Positions 35,901 through 44,426 of a stretch of DNA of 51,519 nucleotides are shown here, one piece after another. This DNA is from a virus. Position 1 is the first letter of the stretch. The number at the start of each line of letters is the position of its first letter. Under the pieces are notes generated by a model. That model was not told the origin of the DNA and did not search any database. It worked only from the letters and a program-made list of their open reading frames with translations. The stretch spans positions 1 to 51,519 of the IMG/VR virus record IMGVR_UViG_3300042402_002306, one strand, 5' to 3'. A program made the position numbers and the translations under genes.

Positions 35901-37182
35901 CGAAGAAAGAACAGTTAGATATACAATTAAAAATCTTCCTGATGTAGATTATATTGAAACGGATTTTATTAAGGAAGGATTATTATTAGAAGGTGGTGCA
36001 TATGGTCATATGTCGCATCCATTTGATGATATGGATTTAACTTTTGGTGATTTAAAAGATATTATAACAAAAGCACTTAATGGAGATTTGGGAGTAGTTA
36101 GGGAAAAAACTGACGGACAAGCGTTAGCAATCAGTTGGAAGAATGGTAGATTGATAGCAGCAAGAAATAAAGGACATTTAGCAAATGCCGGAGCAAACGC
36201 AATGGGTATCGAAGATGTTGCATCAAAATTTGGTGGTAGAGGTGGATTAACTGATGCATACAATTTTGCAATGAGAGATTTATCAGCAGCGATTAGTGGT
36301 TTATCAGAAGCACAAAGAAAGAAGATATTTAATGAAGGACAATGTTTTATGAATTTAGAAGTTATATGGCCAACATCGGTTAATGTTATTCCTTATGGAC
36401 AGGCTTTATTAGTATTCCATAATACAACTTGCTACGATGAAAAAGGTTCTGCTATTGGTGCAGATGGAGGAGCAGCTGGAACTTTGGCTGGAATGATAAA
36501 ACAAATAAATGCAGATGTTCAATCAAAATATACAATTCAAGGACCACCAATAACTGAAATTCCAAAAAATGAAGATTTAAGTTCTAAACAAAATAAATAC
36601 ATTTCTAAATTAAAAAAACTTCAATCTGAATTTGGATTGAAAGATTCTGATAATGTTGCAGATTATCATCAAAGTTGGTGGGATTGGTGGATAACATCAA
36701 ACGCACCTGTTAAAGTTGATAAACTTACAAAAGAAGCATTGATTAGAAGATGGGCGTTTGGTGATAAAAGTTTTAGATTAAATACAATATCAAATCCTAA
36801 ATTACAAGAGTGGGCAATAGACCATGATAAAGTAAATGTAGCAAAACAACAAAAAGATAATATTAGACCATTTGAGGAAATATTTTTAGGTGTTGGTGCA
36901 GATGTTTTAGAATTTGTTAGTAGTGTATTGACCGTTCATCCTGAAAAAGCAATTCGTTCAATGAAACAAAAATTCAAACAAGTTGCAAATCAAGTTAGAA
37001 GCACAGGTAATCCTGCACAAATACAAAAATTAAAATCAGAATTAGAGAGATTAAATCAGTTAGGAGGTATAGATAAAATTGTTGCAAATGAAGGATTGGT
37101 ATTTTTTTATAATGGTAAAACTTATAAATTAACCGGTACATTTGCACCACTAAATCAGATACTTGGTATTTTTTACTCTTAA
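32929..37182 (+). CDS. Giant multidomain protein: nucleotidylyltransferase, metalloprotease-like, KxDG ligase-like
   Basis: A 1417-residue protein. Residues 14-190 are a cytidylyl/adenylyltransferase: GRFQPF-H26-x-G28-H29 and an ISGTEVR motif near 147-153, as in NadR/RfaE/NMN adenylyltransferases. Residues 200-500 are charged and low-complexity, followed by a Gly/Ala-rich hydrophobic stretch (about 517-560) that could insert in a membrane. H743-E-M-V-H747 (LAHEMVHRKQDE) is a zincin metal site. Near 1058-1063 EKTDG has candidate nucleotidyl-Lys K1060, followed by ARNKG and FMNLEVIW near 1139, like motifs I, Ia and III of nucleic-acid ligases; motif V is not obvious. It lies between the island and the packaging genes. 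A virion-carried, injected polyprotein is possible. Confidence 0.72.
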   Translation: MSLKEVNKPKIQGEVVIYAGRFQPFHKGHYAAYQNLVSEFGSANVYIATSNDTSSGKSPFNFSEKKEIATKMFGVPSSKFVKVSNPYRPVEILKKYDGQTIAYIAAVGEKDATRLQGKYFKPYKGKAGYGYDEIGYTYPIPAEENPISGTEVRKGLGSDDKEKAKKFFLKAYPKFDKDIFKMIAGKLNEEFPGGIGVGLNLPGGYINGAPTGSVEKSNNTKPSYEMRPEPHPTRHEKEHPSDEPDWHKKNQPYSPIDEIIERYITNEIFEEFVKQYFGEESEAEKLGLIHLGGGYYGKDEKSPATHKSDGGKIRALTPDEIELQKQKQMVKGPSDAPVNKGDTQQGKIDKQKEEPKSTEEKPGEQGPPPEQKLGGAELKSNAEKSDIDKIKEKAIEIAKEAKAKCDAIIKDFTEEEQHEVHETTNKHSETRKSWGQRIRDFISNLPKNIAEKVYEVAKQKYHQLKNTGRGIKSLALSTMYTGKPQFGWFKDKDGQYKYSKHESERQRKACISTVKDVAIIGASVVVGAAVAGAAGAAVAGKGVGGVIHAATHGAAHSVSTATGFAAHAAIDFGKHCAFEAVGLAAGEGHTEAAISATGMGLGHMALKGMGLMEEKDETKAHGDMFMKLVAEVVKKMEDFEPTPQQLLKTLESYKKQKEVSKLQNLTKGLNENLSETKQQSIQHFVEFATKRLKLKETPKVTLVGGREFAEIKTSLGGYNPEDKSIYVATEGRLTADILRTLAHEMVHRKQDEMGLVRNPMKDGADGSPIENQAHAVAGILMREYGRVNKQIYNEDINIDVDKGDEVLMGKFKNKKVVVKDLGKDGHGMPTINGKVATTFRLGQKGQNIYEMGNKDVHFINIIKLYRNATFRKRINAYLFGNPNGYNANDVAKSLRNMGYDEITQMEKELNIKPNFDEQMLELYSDVEKYISEISLNTTQDGVPDGGYVPKGRVRVLDGQDGVNKEEEWYTNGGYTQKDFPKADAIFGDDEAEERTVRYTIKNLPDVDYIETDFIKEGLLLEGGAYGHMSHPFDDMDLTFGDLKDIITKALNGDLGVVREKTDGQALAISWKNGRLIAARNKGHLANAGANAMGIEDVASKFGGRGGLTDAYNFAMRDLSAAISGLSEAQRKKIFNEGQCFMNLEVIWPTSVNVIPYGQALLVFHNTTCYDEKGSAIGADGGAAGTLAGMIKQINADVQSKYTIQGPPITEIPKNEDLSSKQNKYISKLKKLQSEFGLKDSDNVADYHQSWWDWWITSNAPVKVDKLTKEALIRRWAFGDKSFRLNTISNPKLQEWAIDHDKVNVAKQQKDNIRPFEEIFLGVGADVLEFVSSVLTVHPEKAIRSMKQKFKQVANQVRSTGNPAQIQKLKSELERLNQLGGIDKIVANEGLVFFYNGKTYKLTGTFAPLNQILGIFYS

Positions 37183-37229
37183 TTTGATATATATTATAAT
37201 AATAAACAGTTACAAAAAGGAAGATTAGT

Positions 37230-37898
37230 ATGGCAAAAAGAAAAAGTTTTGATGAGAAAAGTAAAGGAATGCACAAATCTCGTAAACTCATCATAGACAC
37301 AGTTTTTGGAAGAGAAGATAATACTCAAAGAGTATTTGGTTATGAAAAGGTAGAAGATACTACTAAAAGAGAAGTTGGTGAAAGATGGACAGATGCCGAT
37401 GGACAAGAGTGGGAACAATTTGAGGGATTTAAAAGTAAAGTTTCTCAAATGGATGATGTTAGAGAATATTTAAAAAAATTAACTACATGTCATTCAGAAA
37501 ATTGTCCAACCGCAAAATATTCTCAAGCTGATAAAAAGGCAGTAGCTAGAACAGGATATTGTGTTGTTTGTTTGAGAAAGATAGAACAGGAGTTGAGAAA
37601 CGATGGAACTTGGCCATTTTTTGAAGATTACAAAATAACTTTAAATAAGTTAGCATTTGTAAGAGAAGAAAAACAAAGAATGGAAGAAGTATTAGGTGGA
37701 ATCAAAGACCATTTTGAAACCGTTACCGAAGATGGTAGACTTGAAAAATGGACTTGGCAAGTGGATATTGAAAAAGTAAAAACGGATTTAAAAAAAGATA
37801 TTGATGGAGCTTATGATGCTATCGAAGCATTGATAGAACGTAAGTTAGCATTAGAAAATAAGTTACATGAATTAAAACACCCAGAATTAGTAAAATAA
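37230..37898 (+). CDS. Zinc-finger-containing hypothetical protein upstream of terminase
   Basis: This 222-residue protein has four Cys in the middle (CHSENC near 88-93 and YCVVC near 112-116) that can form one zinc site, and a helical C-terminal half (KQRMEEVLGGIKDHF, then DIDGAYDAIEALIERKLALE). The N-terminus is basic. It has a rare Shine-Dalgarno-like AAGGA (37217-37221) 8 nt before the start. Being two genes before gp17 it could be a small terminase or packaging factor, but no gp16 signature is seen. Confidence 0.55.
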   Translation: MAKRKSFDEKSKGMHKSRKLIIDTVFGREDNTQRVFGYEKVEDTTKREVGERWTDADGQEWEQFEGFKSKVSQMDDVREYLKKLTTCHSENCPTAKYSQADKKAVARTGYCVVCLRKIEQELRNDGTWPFFEDYKITLNKLAFVREEKQRMEEVLGGIKDHFETVTEDGRLEKWTWQVDIEKVKTDLKKDIDGAYDAIEALIERKLALENKLHELKHPELVK

Positions 37899-37904
37899 AA
37901 AATT

Positions 37905-38558
37905 ATGAAAAAATTATTGAATTTAAAAAACATTGCAATCGCAGTATTAGTCGTTATCGTATTATTGGAATATTTTAACCCAGGTGGAGTTATGCCAGGC
38001 AAAACTATCAGAATTGATGGTAAAAAATACGAAGTATTAAAGCACACAATCGACACCATTGAAGTAGAAAAAGTAAAAGTAGTTACTAAAAAAGGAAAAG
38101 ATATTGTGCATGAAGTAATTGATGTGGATACATTGGTTTTAAAAGAATTAGTAAATGTAGATACAGCAGCATTACTTAAAGATTACTTAGCAAAAGTAAT
38201 TTACAAAGATACCCTAACTTTAGATGGTGGATTGGGAACTATTGCATTAACGGATACTATCACAAAGAATAGAATCTTAGGTAGAACTTGGGATGCTAAA
38301 GTAAAAGAAAGAATCATCAAAGAAGAACTTATTGTTAAAGAGCCAGCTAGAAACCAAGTATATTATGGTTTCAATGGTGGATTTAATAAAGCAGATGTAG
38401 TATCACATGTTGGTGCTGGTGTAATCCTTAAAACCAAAAAAGATAAAATTTATCAATTAGGTGCAGGTGTAGCAAATAGAACTACCGATGGAACTAACGG
38501 AACATTATCACCATATGTTGGGGCTGGTGTTTATTGGAAAATTAAATTGAAGAAGTAA
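37905..38558 (+). CDS. Membrane-anchored hypothetical protein
   Basis: This 217-residue protein has one N-terminal hydrophobic helix (about 9-27, IAIAVLVVIVLLEYF) after a Lys pair, with no cleavage motif, so it probably anchors in the inner membrane with the rest outside. A long Val/Lys/Asp-rich region (about 45-130) looks like a coiled or beta stalk. The C-terminal part (YYGFNGGFNKADVVSHVGAG and SPYVGAGVYWKI) has alternating residues like a small beta barrel. It could be a spanin or lysis-linked protein. No function is assigned. The TAATG overlap couples it to terminase. Confidence 0.55.
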   Translation: MKKLLNLKNIAIAVLVVIVLLEYFNPGGVMPGKTIRIDGKKYEVLKHTIDTIEVEKVKVVTKKGKDIVHEVIDVDTLVLKELVNVDTAALLKDYLAKVIYKDTLTLDGGLGTIALTDTITKNRILGRTWDAKVKERIIKEELIVKEPARNQVYYGFNGGFNKADVVSHVGAGVILKTKKDKIYQLGAGVANRTTDGTNGTLSPYVGAGVYWKIKLKK

Positions 38559-40165
38559 TGTCAGTTCAAGGGCAACCAAAAAAGACCCTTAAAGAGATAA
38601 TTGCTGAAGAATATCGTAAATGTGCGTTAGACCCCATTTACTTTATGAAAAAATATTGTATTATTCAGCACCCGGTGAGAGGAAAAATACCCTTTCACCT
38701 TTATCCTTTCCAGGAGGGATGTTTAACAGATTTCAAAGAAAATCGTTTTAACATTATATTAAAGAGTAGACAATTAGGTTTATCGACTCTTTCTGCCGGA
38801 TTTATTCTGTGGAAGATGTTATTCAACCAAGACTTCAATGCATTGGTTATTGCAACTAAAGTAACGGTTGCAAAAAACTTAGTAGAGAAGGTTAGGGTTA
38901 TGCACGATTTACTTCCTATTTGGTTAAGAGATGGTAGTAATAGTTCTGTGGAAGATAATAAACTTTCTCTTAAATTAAAAAATGGTTCACAAGTAAAAGC
39001 AATCGCAAGTTCTCCAGACGCTGGACGTTCGGAAGCCTTATCACTATTAGTTGTGGATGAGGCGGCATTCATTAGAGATATCGATGAAATTTGGTTATCA
39101 GCACAATCAACTCTATCAACGGGTGGTTCTGCTATTGTATTATCAACACCGAATGGTGTGGGTAACTGGTTTCATAAAATGTGGGTAGAGGGTGAGAATG
39201 GAACAAATGGTTTCAATTGTATCAATTTACATTGGACAGTTCACCCAGAAAGAAATCAGGCATGGAGAGATGAACAAACTCGTATCTTAGGAGTTAAGGG
39301 AGCAGCACAGGAGTGTGATTGTGACTTTGTCAGTTCAGGTGATACTGTCATAGACCCACAACTATTAATGTGGTATAAAGATACATACATAATGGACCCC
39401 GTAGAAAAAAGAGGATTTGATGGAAACCTTTGGGTATGGGAGCATCCAAATTACAATAGAGCATATATGGTAGTTGCCGACGTTGCTAGAGGAGATGGCT
39501 CGGATTTTTCAACCGCACAGGTATTAGATATTGAAGATTGTTCACAAGTTGCCGAATATAGAGGTAAAATTGAAACAAAAGATTTTGGAAACTTTTTAGT
39601 TGGATTAGCAACTGAATATAATAATGCACTTTTAGTTGTGGAAAACTCAAACGTAGGATGGTCTACAATTCAACAATGTATTGATAGAGGATATGGAAAT
39701 TTATTTTATATGAGTGTTGATTTAAAATATATCGATGTTCAAAAACAAATGAGTAATAAATTTTATAGAGATGAAAAGAAAATGGTTGCAGGATTTTCAA
39801 CTACTTCTAAAACTCGTCCTTTAATTATATCCACATTAGATACATACATAAATGAAAAAGAAATCCTAATTCGTTCAAATAGATTAATAGATGAATTGTT
39901 TACTTTTATTTGGAATGCAGGAAGAGCAGAAGCAATGAAGGGATATAATGATGACCTTTCAATGGCACTTGCAATTGGACTTTGGGTTAGAAATACCGCA
40001 TTGAGATTAAAGCAAGAAGGTATGGATTTGACAAAAACAATGCTAAATTCAACACAAGTTACTCAATATTCGGGTATTATGTCAACAGGTCATTTAAAAC
40101 AAAACCCATATGAAATGGATTTGGGTAAAAAAGGAACTGAAAATTTACATTGGTTATTAGGATAA
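38558..40165 (+). CDS. 17: Large terminase subunit, gp17-like (ATPase and nuclease)
   Basis: The DNA packaging motor, 535 residues. The ATPase half has the variant Walker A LKSRQLGLST (about 68-77; Lys placed before the loop, as in many T4-like terminases) and Walker B LLVVDEAAF (about 163-171), followed by a coupling motif LSTPNGVG. The nuclease half starts with VVADVARGDGSDFS (about 304-318), the first acidic metal ligand, and LVVENSNVG; the third acidic site DDLSMALA is near 467. Length is a little less than T4 gp17 (610). All three catalytic regions are present, so it is active. Confidence 0.95.
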   Translation: MSVQGQPKKTLKEIIAEEYRKCALDPIYFMKKYCIIQHPVRGKIPFHLYPFQEGCLTDFKENRFNIILKSRQLGLSTLSAGFILWKMLFNQDFNALVIATKVTVAKNLVEKVRVMHDLLPIWLRDGSNSSVEDNKLSLKLKNGSQVKAIASSPDAGRSEALSLLVVDEAAFIRDIDEIWLSAQSTLSTGGSAIVLSTPNGVGNWFHKMWVEGENGTNGFNCINLHWTVHPERNQAWRDEQTRILGVKGAAQECDCDFVSSGDTVIDPQLLMWYKDTYIMDPVEKRGFDGNLWVWEHPNYNRAYMVVADVARGDGSDFSTAQVLDIEDCSQVAEYRGKIETKDFGNFLVGLATEYNNALLVVENSNVGWSTIQQCIDRGYGNLFYMSVDLKYIDVQKQMSNKFYRDEKKMVAGFSTTSKTRPLIISTLDTYINEKEILIRSNRLIDELFTFIWNAGRAEAMKGYNDDLSMALAIGLWVRNTALRLKQEGMDLTKTMLNSTQVTQYSGIMSTGHLKQNPYEMDLGKKGTENLHWLLG

Positions 40166-40185
40166 TTTTATATTTATAAGTTGAT

Positions 40186-40530
40186 ATGATAAGATTAATT
40201 GACCTTTTAGATGAAGACCTTAGAAAATGGTTTGGTAAAGGAAAGTGGGGTGGTAAAGGTGGAGGTGGATGGGATAGATATAATTCTAGTGGTGAAAGAG
40301 TTGGTAAGTGTGGAGATGGAGAAGAAGGAGATGCATATGCGGCTTGTTTATCATCTGCAGCAGCATCCAAATTAGGAAAGAAAGGTAGAGCAAGTTTTGT
40401 AAAAAGAAAAAGAGCAAAACAGAATGATAAAGGTAGGGGTGATAAAGGAGATGGAGGAAAAGGAAAAGCACCTGTAAGAGTGAGTTGGGATAAAAAGGGA
40501 AGTGATAAAAAATATAATCCACCTAGTTAA
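40186..40530 (+). CDS. Small basic Gly/Lys-rich protein, DUF5872-like
   Basis: This 114-residue protein starts MIRLIDLLDED, a prohead-peptide-like opening, then LRKWFGKGKWGGKGGGG, a Cys pair (CGDGEEGDAYAAC) and a basic Lys/Arg-rich tail (KRKRAKQND). This order (LRKWF, a Cys, YAAC, then KRKR) matches a small family found in phages and large viruses. A role in DNA or head binding is plausible. A TATTTATA box lies at 40171-40178. Confidence 0.55.
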   Translation: MIRLIDLLDEDLRKWFGKGKWGGKGGGGWDRYNSSGERVGKCGDGEEGDAYAACLSSAAASKLGKKGRASFVKRKRAKQNDKGRGDKGDGGKGKAPVRVSWDKKGSDKKYNPPS

Positions 40531-40531
40531 T

Positions 40532-41380
40532 ATGAACGAAAAGTGGACACAAAAATATAAAAGCTCAATTGATTGTGATAACCCAAAAGGATTCAGTCAA
40601 AAAGCACATTGTCAAGGAAGAAAAAAAAATGAAATGACAACAGAACAAAAATTAAATTTATTCTTAGAAAAGAATTGTCCAACTGACCCAGCAAAATGGT
40701 CAGCATCTAAATCTGCAGCAAAAGCTAAATTTGATGTATATCCATCAGCGTATGCAAATGGATGGGCTGCAAAAAACTACAAAGAAAAAGGTGGTGGATG
40801 GAAAGCTTGCAGTGAAAGTATAGAATTGAATGAGGGATGCTGGGATGGGTATCAGCAAATAGGAATGAAAGAAAAAAATGGTAAAATGGTTCCAAATTGT
40901 GTACCTGTAAAAGAAAATATTAAAGATATGAAATTAGTTAGTTTATTGCCTGTAAATGTTTATAATGAAGATAATCATTTACCAAATCATCCTGAAAGAA
41001 GAGATGATGATAGTGAAATAAATTACGGCACAGTTGAGCCGGATGAATATGATGTAGAAGATGAAGATATGGAAGATTTTATTTCATTTATGAGAGCATA
41101 CGCAAAGGAATTAAATGAAGCAAGTTGTCCATGTGTATTTGAAGCAGAATATCAGGGTAGAGAAGTTAAATTAGGTAAACCAATGCAAGGTGACGTAAAG
41201 AAATTTAAAGTTTATGTAAAAAATCCTGCAGGTAATGTAGTTAAAGTAAACTTTGGTGACCCTAATATGAGAATTAAAAAATCAAACCCAGATAGAAGAA
41301 GAAGTTTTAGAGCAAGACACAATTGCGATAATCCAGGCCCAAGACATAAGGCAAGATATTGGAGTTGTAGAAAATGGTAA
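40532..41380 (+). CDS. Hypothetical head-region protein, probably a fusion of small phage domains
   Basis: The start at 40532 (MNEKWTQKYK), one base after the upstream stop, is chosen over the in-frame ATG at 40502. The N-terminal half has SIDCDNPKGFSQKAHCQGRK and a VYPSAYANGWAAKNYKEKGGG segment, both common in small T4-like phage proteins. Near residue 133 an internal MKLVSLLPVNVYNED resembles the start of other genes here (such as 47242), and a separate C-terminal domain follows (DPNMRIKKSNPDRRRSFRAR, then HNCDNPGPRHKARYWSCRKW). It thus looks like two joined proteins. Function is unknown. Confidence 0.6.
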   Translation: MNEKWTQKYKSSIDCDNPKGFSQKAHCQGRKKNEMTTEQKLNLFLEKNCPTDPAKWSASKSAAKAKFDVYPSAYANGWAAKNYKEKGGGWKACSESIELNEGCWDGYQQIGMKEKNGKMVPNCVPVKENIKDMKLVSLLPVNVYNEDNHLPNHPERRDDDSEINYGTVEPDEYDVEDEDMEDFISFMRAYAKELNEASCPCVFEAEYQGREVKLGKPMQGDVKKFKVYVKNPAGNVVKVNFGDPNMRIKKSNPDRRRSFRARHNCDNPGPRHKARYWSCRKW

Positions 41381-41412
41381 TTTGGTAATTACGGATTTTT
41401 TTCGTATATTAT
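41381..41412 (+). promoter_or_regulatory. Bacteroidota-type bipartite promoter candidate before portal
   Basis: The element starts directly after the stop codon: TTTGGT, 17 nt, GTATATTAT. It has the same two boxes and exactly the same spacing as the element at 14930, in an otherwise unrelated place. It would drive the portal gene, whose ATG is at 41429. Confidence 0.5.
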
Positions 41413-41428
41413 AAAAAATTTTATATAA

Positions 41429-43171
41429 ATGGCAGATAAATCAATATTTAGTAGGTTACAAAAATTATTTTCAACAAACACCATTGTTAGAAAAACACAA
41501 GATGGTGTGAAAGTAATTGATACGGATGAGTATCAAAATATGACCACAAACTTAGTTGACCGTTTCATGAAAATGAAAGTGACAAACTATGGAACAGGTA
41601 CAACACAATCATCTTTAGCATATCAACAAGTTAGAATTGACTTGTTTAGAGATTATGATTCAATGGATACTGACCCAATATTATCATCAGCATTAAATAC
41701 ATATGCGGATGAGTGTACCGCTAGAAATGAATTGGGGAATGTATTAAAAATTCATCATGAGGATGATAACATAAAACAAATCCTTGAAAATCTATTTTAC
41801 GATATAATGAACATAGAATTTAATCTATGGCCATGGACTAGAAACTTAGTTAAGTATGGTGATTTATTTTTACAATTAGAGATAGCAGACGAATTGGGAA
41901 TTGTTAATGTAATGCCATTATCTAATTACGAAGTTAGTAGAGTTGAACAATTTGACCTACAAAATCCACAAAGAGTTAAATTTGTATACGCCCCATATCA
42001 AAACCCAACAGGTGGATATCCACAAACTCCAAAGAAAGAATTCGAAAATTATGAAATGGCACATTTCCGTTTAAACAACGATTCTAACTTCTTACCATAT
42101 GGTAAATCTATGTTAGAGGGTGCAAGAAGAGTTTGGAAACAATTAATGTTGATGGAAGATGCTATGTTGATTCATAGAGTAATGAGAGCTCCTGAAAAGA
42201 GAATATTTAAAATTGATGTTGGTAATATTCCACCAAACGAAGTGGATAACTACATGCAAAAAATTATTAACGCATCTAAAAAAGTTCCATTTGTTGATGA
42301 AAGAACAGGTGAATATAATTTAAAATATAATATTCAAAACTTAATAGAGGATTTTTATATGCCGGTTCGTGGTAATGATAACGGAACCGCAATAGATACT
42401 CTAAAAGGTTTGGAGTATAATATGATTGATGATATTAATTATTTAAAAAATAAGTTAATGTCAGCATTACAAATTCCAAAAGCATATTTAGGATACGAAG
42501 AAGATACAAATGGTAAAGCAACTCTTGCAGCAATGGATGTTAGATTTGCAAAAACTATTGAAAGAATACAAAGAGTTATTGTTTCTGAATTAACAAAAAT
42601 TGCAATTGTTCACTTATATGCTCAAGGTATAAACGATGATAAATTAACAAATTTTACATTAGAATTAACTATTCCATCTAAAATCTATGAGCAAGAAAAA
42701 GTTGAATTATACACTTCAAAGGTTGCATTAATTCAATCAATGCAACAAACAAAAATGGTTTCTAAAAAATGGATGTATGAAACTATTTTAGGAATGGCAG
42801 AAGATGAGCAAGATGCAGAAACATTGGGAGTATTAGAAGATACAAAACAACAATTCCGTTTAACTTCAATTGAAACACAAGGTGTAGACCCTGCTAAAGA
42901 AACAGGAGTTGAACAACCTACGAATGTAGAAGAAGAATTAAATAGATTAAAATCTGAATTAGAAGAAGAAGGAAAAATTGGTAGACCTAAAGACCCTGTT
43001 AGATATGGTAAAGATGACCATCCTGAAGGAAGAGACCCGTTAGGAATAAAAACTCTTAAACAAAAAGAAGGTTCTGTAAAATATAAACCAAGAGATTCAT
43101 ATTTAGAAATTTTCAAAGATATGAATGGAAATAAAAAGAAGATTTTGACAGAAGATTTAACAAAAGAGTAA
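41429..43171 (+). CDS. 20: Portal protein, gp20-like
   Basis: This 580-residue protein forms the dodecameric vertex through which DNA enters the head. Recognisable gp20 parts are DSMDTDPILSSALNTYADEC near 70-90, LVKYGDLFLQLE, the clip/stem region with APEKRIFKIDVGNIP near 252-267, LIEDFYMPVRGND and IDDINYLKNKLMSALQIPKAYLGYEED near 330-355. The C-terminal tail is charged and probably flexible. Length is close to T4 gp20 (524). It comes after terminase as in T4, but with no tail tube/sheath genes (18, 19) between. Confidence 0.93.
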   Translation: MADKSIFSRLQKLFSTNTIVRKTQDGVKVIDTDEYQNMTTNLVDRFMKMKVTNYGTGTTQSSLAYQQVRIDLFRDYDSMDTDPILSSALNTYADECTARNELGNVLKIHHEDDNIKQILENLFYDIMNIEFNLWPWTRNLVKYGDLFLQLEIADELGIVNVMPLSNYEVSRVEQFDLQNPQRVKFVYAPYQNPTGGYPQTPKKEFENYEMAHFRLNNDSNFLPYGKSMLEGARRVWKQLMLMEDAMLIHRVMRAPEKRIFKIDVGNIPPNEVDNYMQKIINASKKVPFVDERTGEYNLKYNIQNLIEDFYMPVRGNDNGTAIDTLKGLEYNMIDDINYLKNKLMSALQIPKAYLGYEEDTNGKATLAAMDVRFAKTIERIQRVIVSELTKIAIVHLYAQGINDDKLTNFTLELTIPSKIYEQEKVELYTSKVALIQSMQQTKMVSKKWMYETILGMAEDEQDAETLGVLEDTKQQFRLTSIETQGVDPAKETGVEQPTNVEEELNRLKSELEEEGKIGRPKDPVRYGKDDHPEGRDPLGIKTLKQKEGSVKYKPRDSYLEIFKDMNGNKKKILTEDLTKE

Positions 43172-43218
43172 TAAACCGATAATTGAATATATTTATATCA
43201 GAATAATTATACAATTTA

Positions 43219-44091
43219 ATGAAAAAAATTAAACATTCGAAATTTAAAAATACGGGATTCATATTTGAATTATTAGTTAGACAAATCACCGCAGAAGTAA
43301 TGTCAGCTAATAAATCCGTAGCAGAAAAAATCTTAAAAGAATATTTTAATGCAAAGAAAGAATTATCTAAAGAATTAAAATTATACCAATATTTAATTAA
43401 CGAAAAATATAATTCGGAATCAAAAGCTGAACAATTTATCAATACAATTTTGGAAGCTAGAAAAAGATTAGATGAAAAAAAGCTTACAAAAGAAAAATAT
43501 AATCTTATTAAAGAGATTAAAGAAACTTACAATTTAGATGAGTTTATTAAATCTCCAATTTCAAATTATAAAACATTAGCATCTATTTATAAAATATTTG
43601 AAACTGTTATTACAGATGAACAATACGAACCAACCGATATAGTTTCATCTAGATTTACAATTACGGAAAATATTATAAATACTTCTATTCAAAATAAAGA
43701 TTCTAAAATGAAAGATGCTGTTTTAGAAGAATATAGAAAGCAAGATGAAGATTTAAGAGCAGTATCTTATAAATTATTAGTAGAATCTTTTAATTCAAAA
43801 TATAAAAATCTTACCGATGAACAAAAAGGATTATTAAGAGAATATATTAATAACATTAATAATACCGGTAAGTTAAATGAATATGTGAGTAATGAAATAT
43901 CTAAATTAGTTGCTGATTTAAAAGAAGTTGGCTCTAAAATTTCAGATAAAGTTACAAAAATTAAATTAGCAGAAACAATTTCAAATATTAGAAAAGTTAA
44001 ATCTGTTAAAAAAATAAAAGAACAACATTTATCAGCAATGATGATGACATACGAATTGTTAAAAGAATTAAAAGAATCGATAAAAAAATAA
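43219..44091 (+). CDS. Helical hypothetical protein of head module
   Basis: This 290-residue, Lys/Glu-rich, almost fully helical protein follows the portal, where T4 has the prohead core genes 67 and 68. It starts MKKIKHSKFKNTGFIFELLV, where KFKNTGFIFELL is a pattern seen in other T4-like phage head-region proteins. No catalytic or cleavage motif stands out. A prohead core or assembly role is plausible from the location only. A TATTTATA box is at 43190-43197. Confidence 0.55.
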   Translation: MKKIKHSKFKNTGFIFELLVRQITAEVMSANKSVAEKILKEYFNAKKELSKELKLYQYLINEKYNSESKAEQFINTILEARKRLDEKKLTKEKYNLIKEIKETYNLDEFIKSPISNYKTLASIYKIFETVITDEQYEPTDIVSSRFTITENIINTSIQNKDSKMKDAVLEEYRKQDEDLRAVSYKLLVESFNSKYKNLTDEQKGLLREYINNINNTGKLNEYVSNEISKLVADLKEVGSKISDKVTKIKLAETISNIRKVKSVKKIKEQHLSAMMMTYELLKELKESIKK

Positions 44092-44094
44092 AAA

Positions 44095-44415
44095 ATGACA
44101 AATTATAGAATTTTTAACGCAAAAGAAATTACAACAGGACAATCTGGTTCTTTGGATAGAGCTTGGGGTATAATGGTAAATACAACAATATGCACGGGTA
44201 CATTATATTTAGAAGGATTTACAGGTACATCACATACTACTATGAGTTTGGCATATTTACCAAAAAATACACCAATACCAATTTATCCTGCTAATATAGT
44301 AGAATATACTTCAAATGGATATACTGCTTCAATAGATGGTGTTCCACAAAACCCACCGGCAGTTGGAATGTATAGTGTTCAAGTAACATCCGGTTCGGTA
44401 TATCTATTAGCTTAA
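44095..44415 (+). CDS. Small beta-rich hypothetical protein
   Basis: A 106-residue, Thr/Gly-rich, probably beta-sandwich protein with no membrane segment (NTTICTGTLYLEGFTGTSHT, ending SGSVYLLA). It is 3 nt after the preceding gene. The position among head genes and beta character fit a capsid decoration or vertex protein, but there is no recognised homology. Confidence 0.45.
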   Translation: MTNYRIFNAKEITTGQSGSLDRAWGIMVNTTICTGTLYLEGFTGTSHTTMSLAYLPKNTPIPIYPANIVEYTSNGYTASIDGVPQNPPAVGMYSVQVTSGSVYLLA

Positions 44416-44426
44416 ATCCTATTTAA

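Noticed and set aside
37183-37229. Third TTTGGT-type promoter before the gene at 37230
   Set aside because: It has TTTG and TATATT-like words, but they overlap rather than stand 17 nt apart.
38764-38790. Defective terminase ATPase because Walker A lacks Lys in GxGKT form
   Set aside because: K-SRQLG-x-ST with Lys before the loop is a known variant in T4-like terminases; all other motifs are complete.
41421-41430. T4 late box TATAAAT at the portal start
   Set aside because: The eighth base is G and the box overlaps the start codon, so a transcript from it could not include the start.
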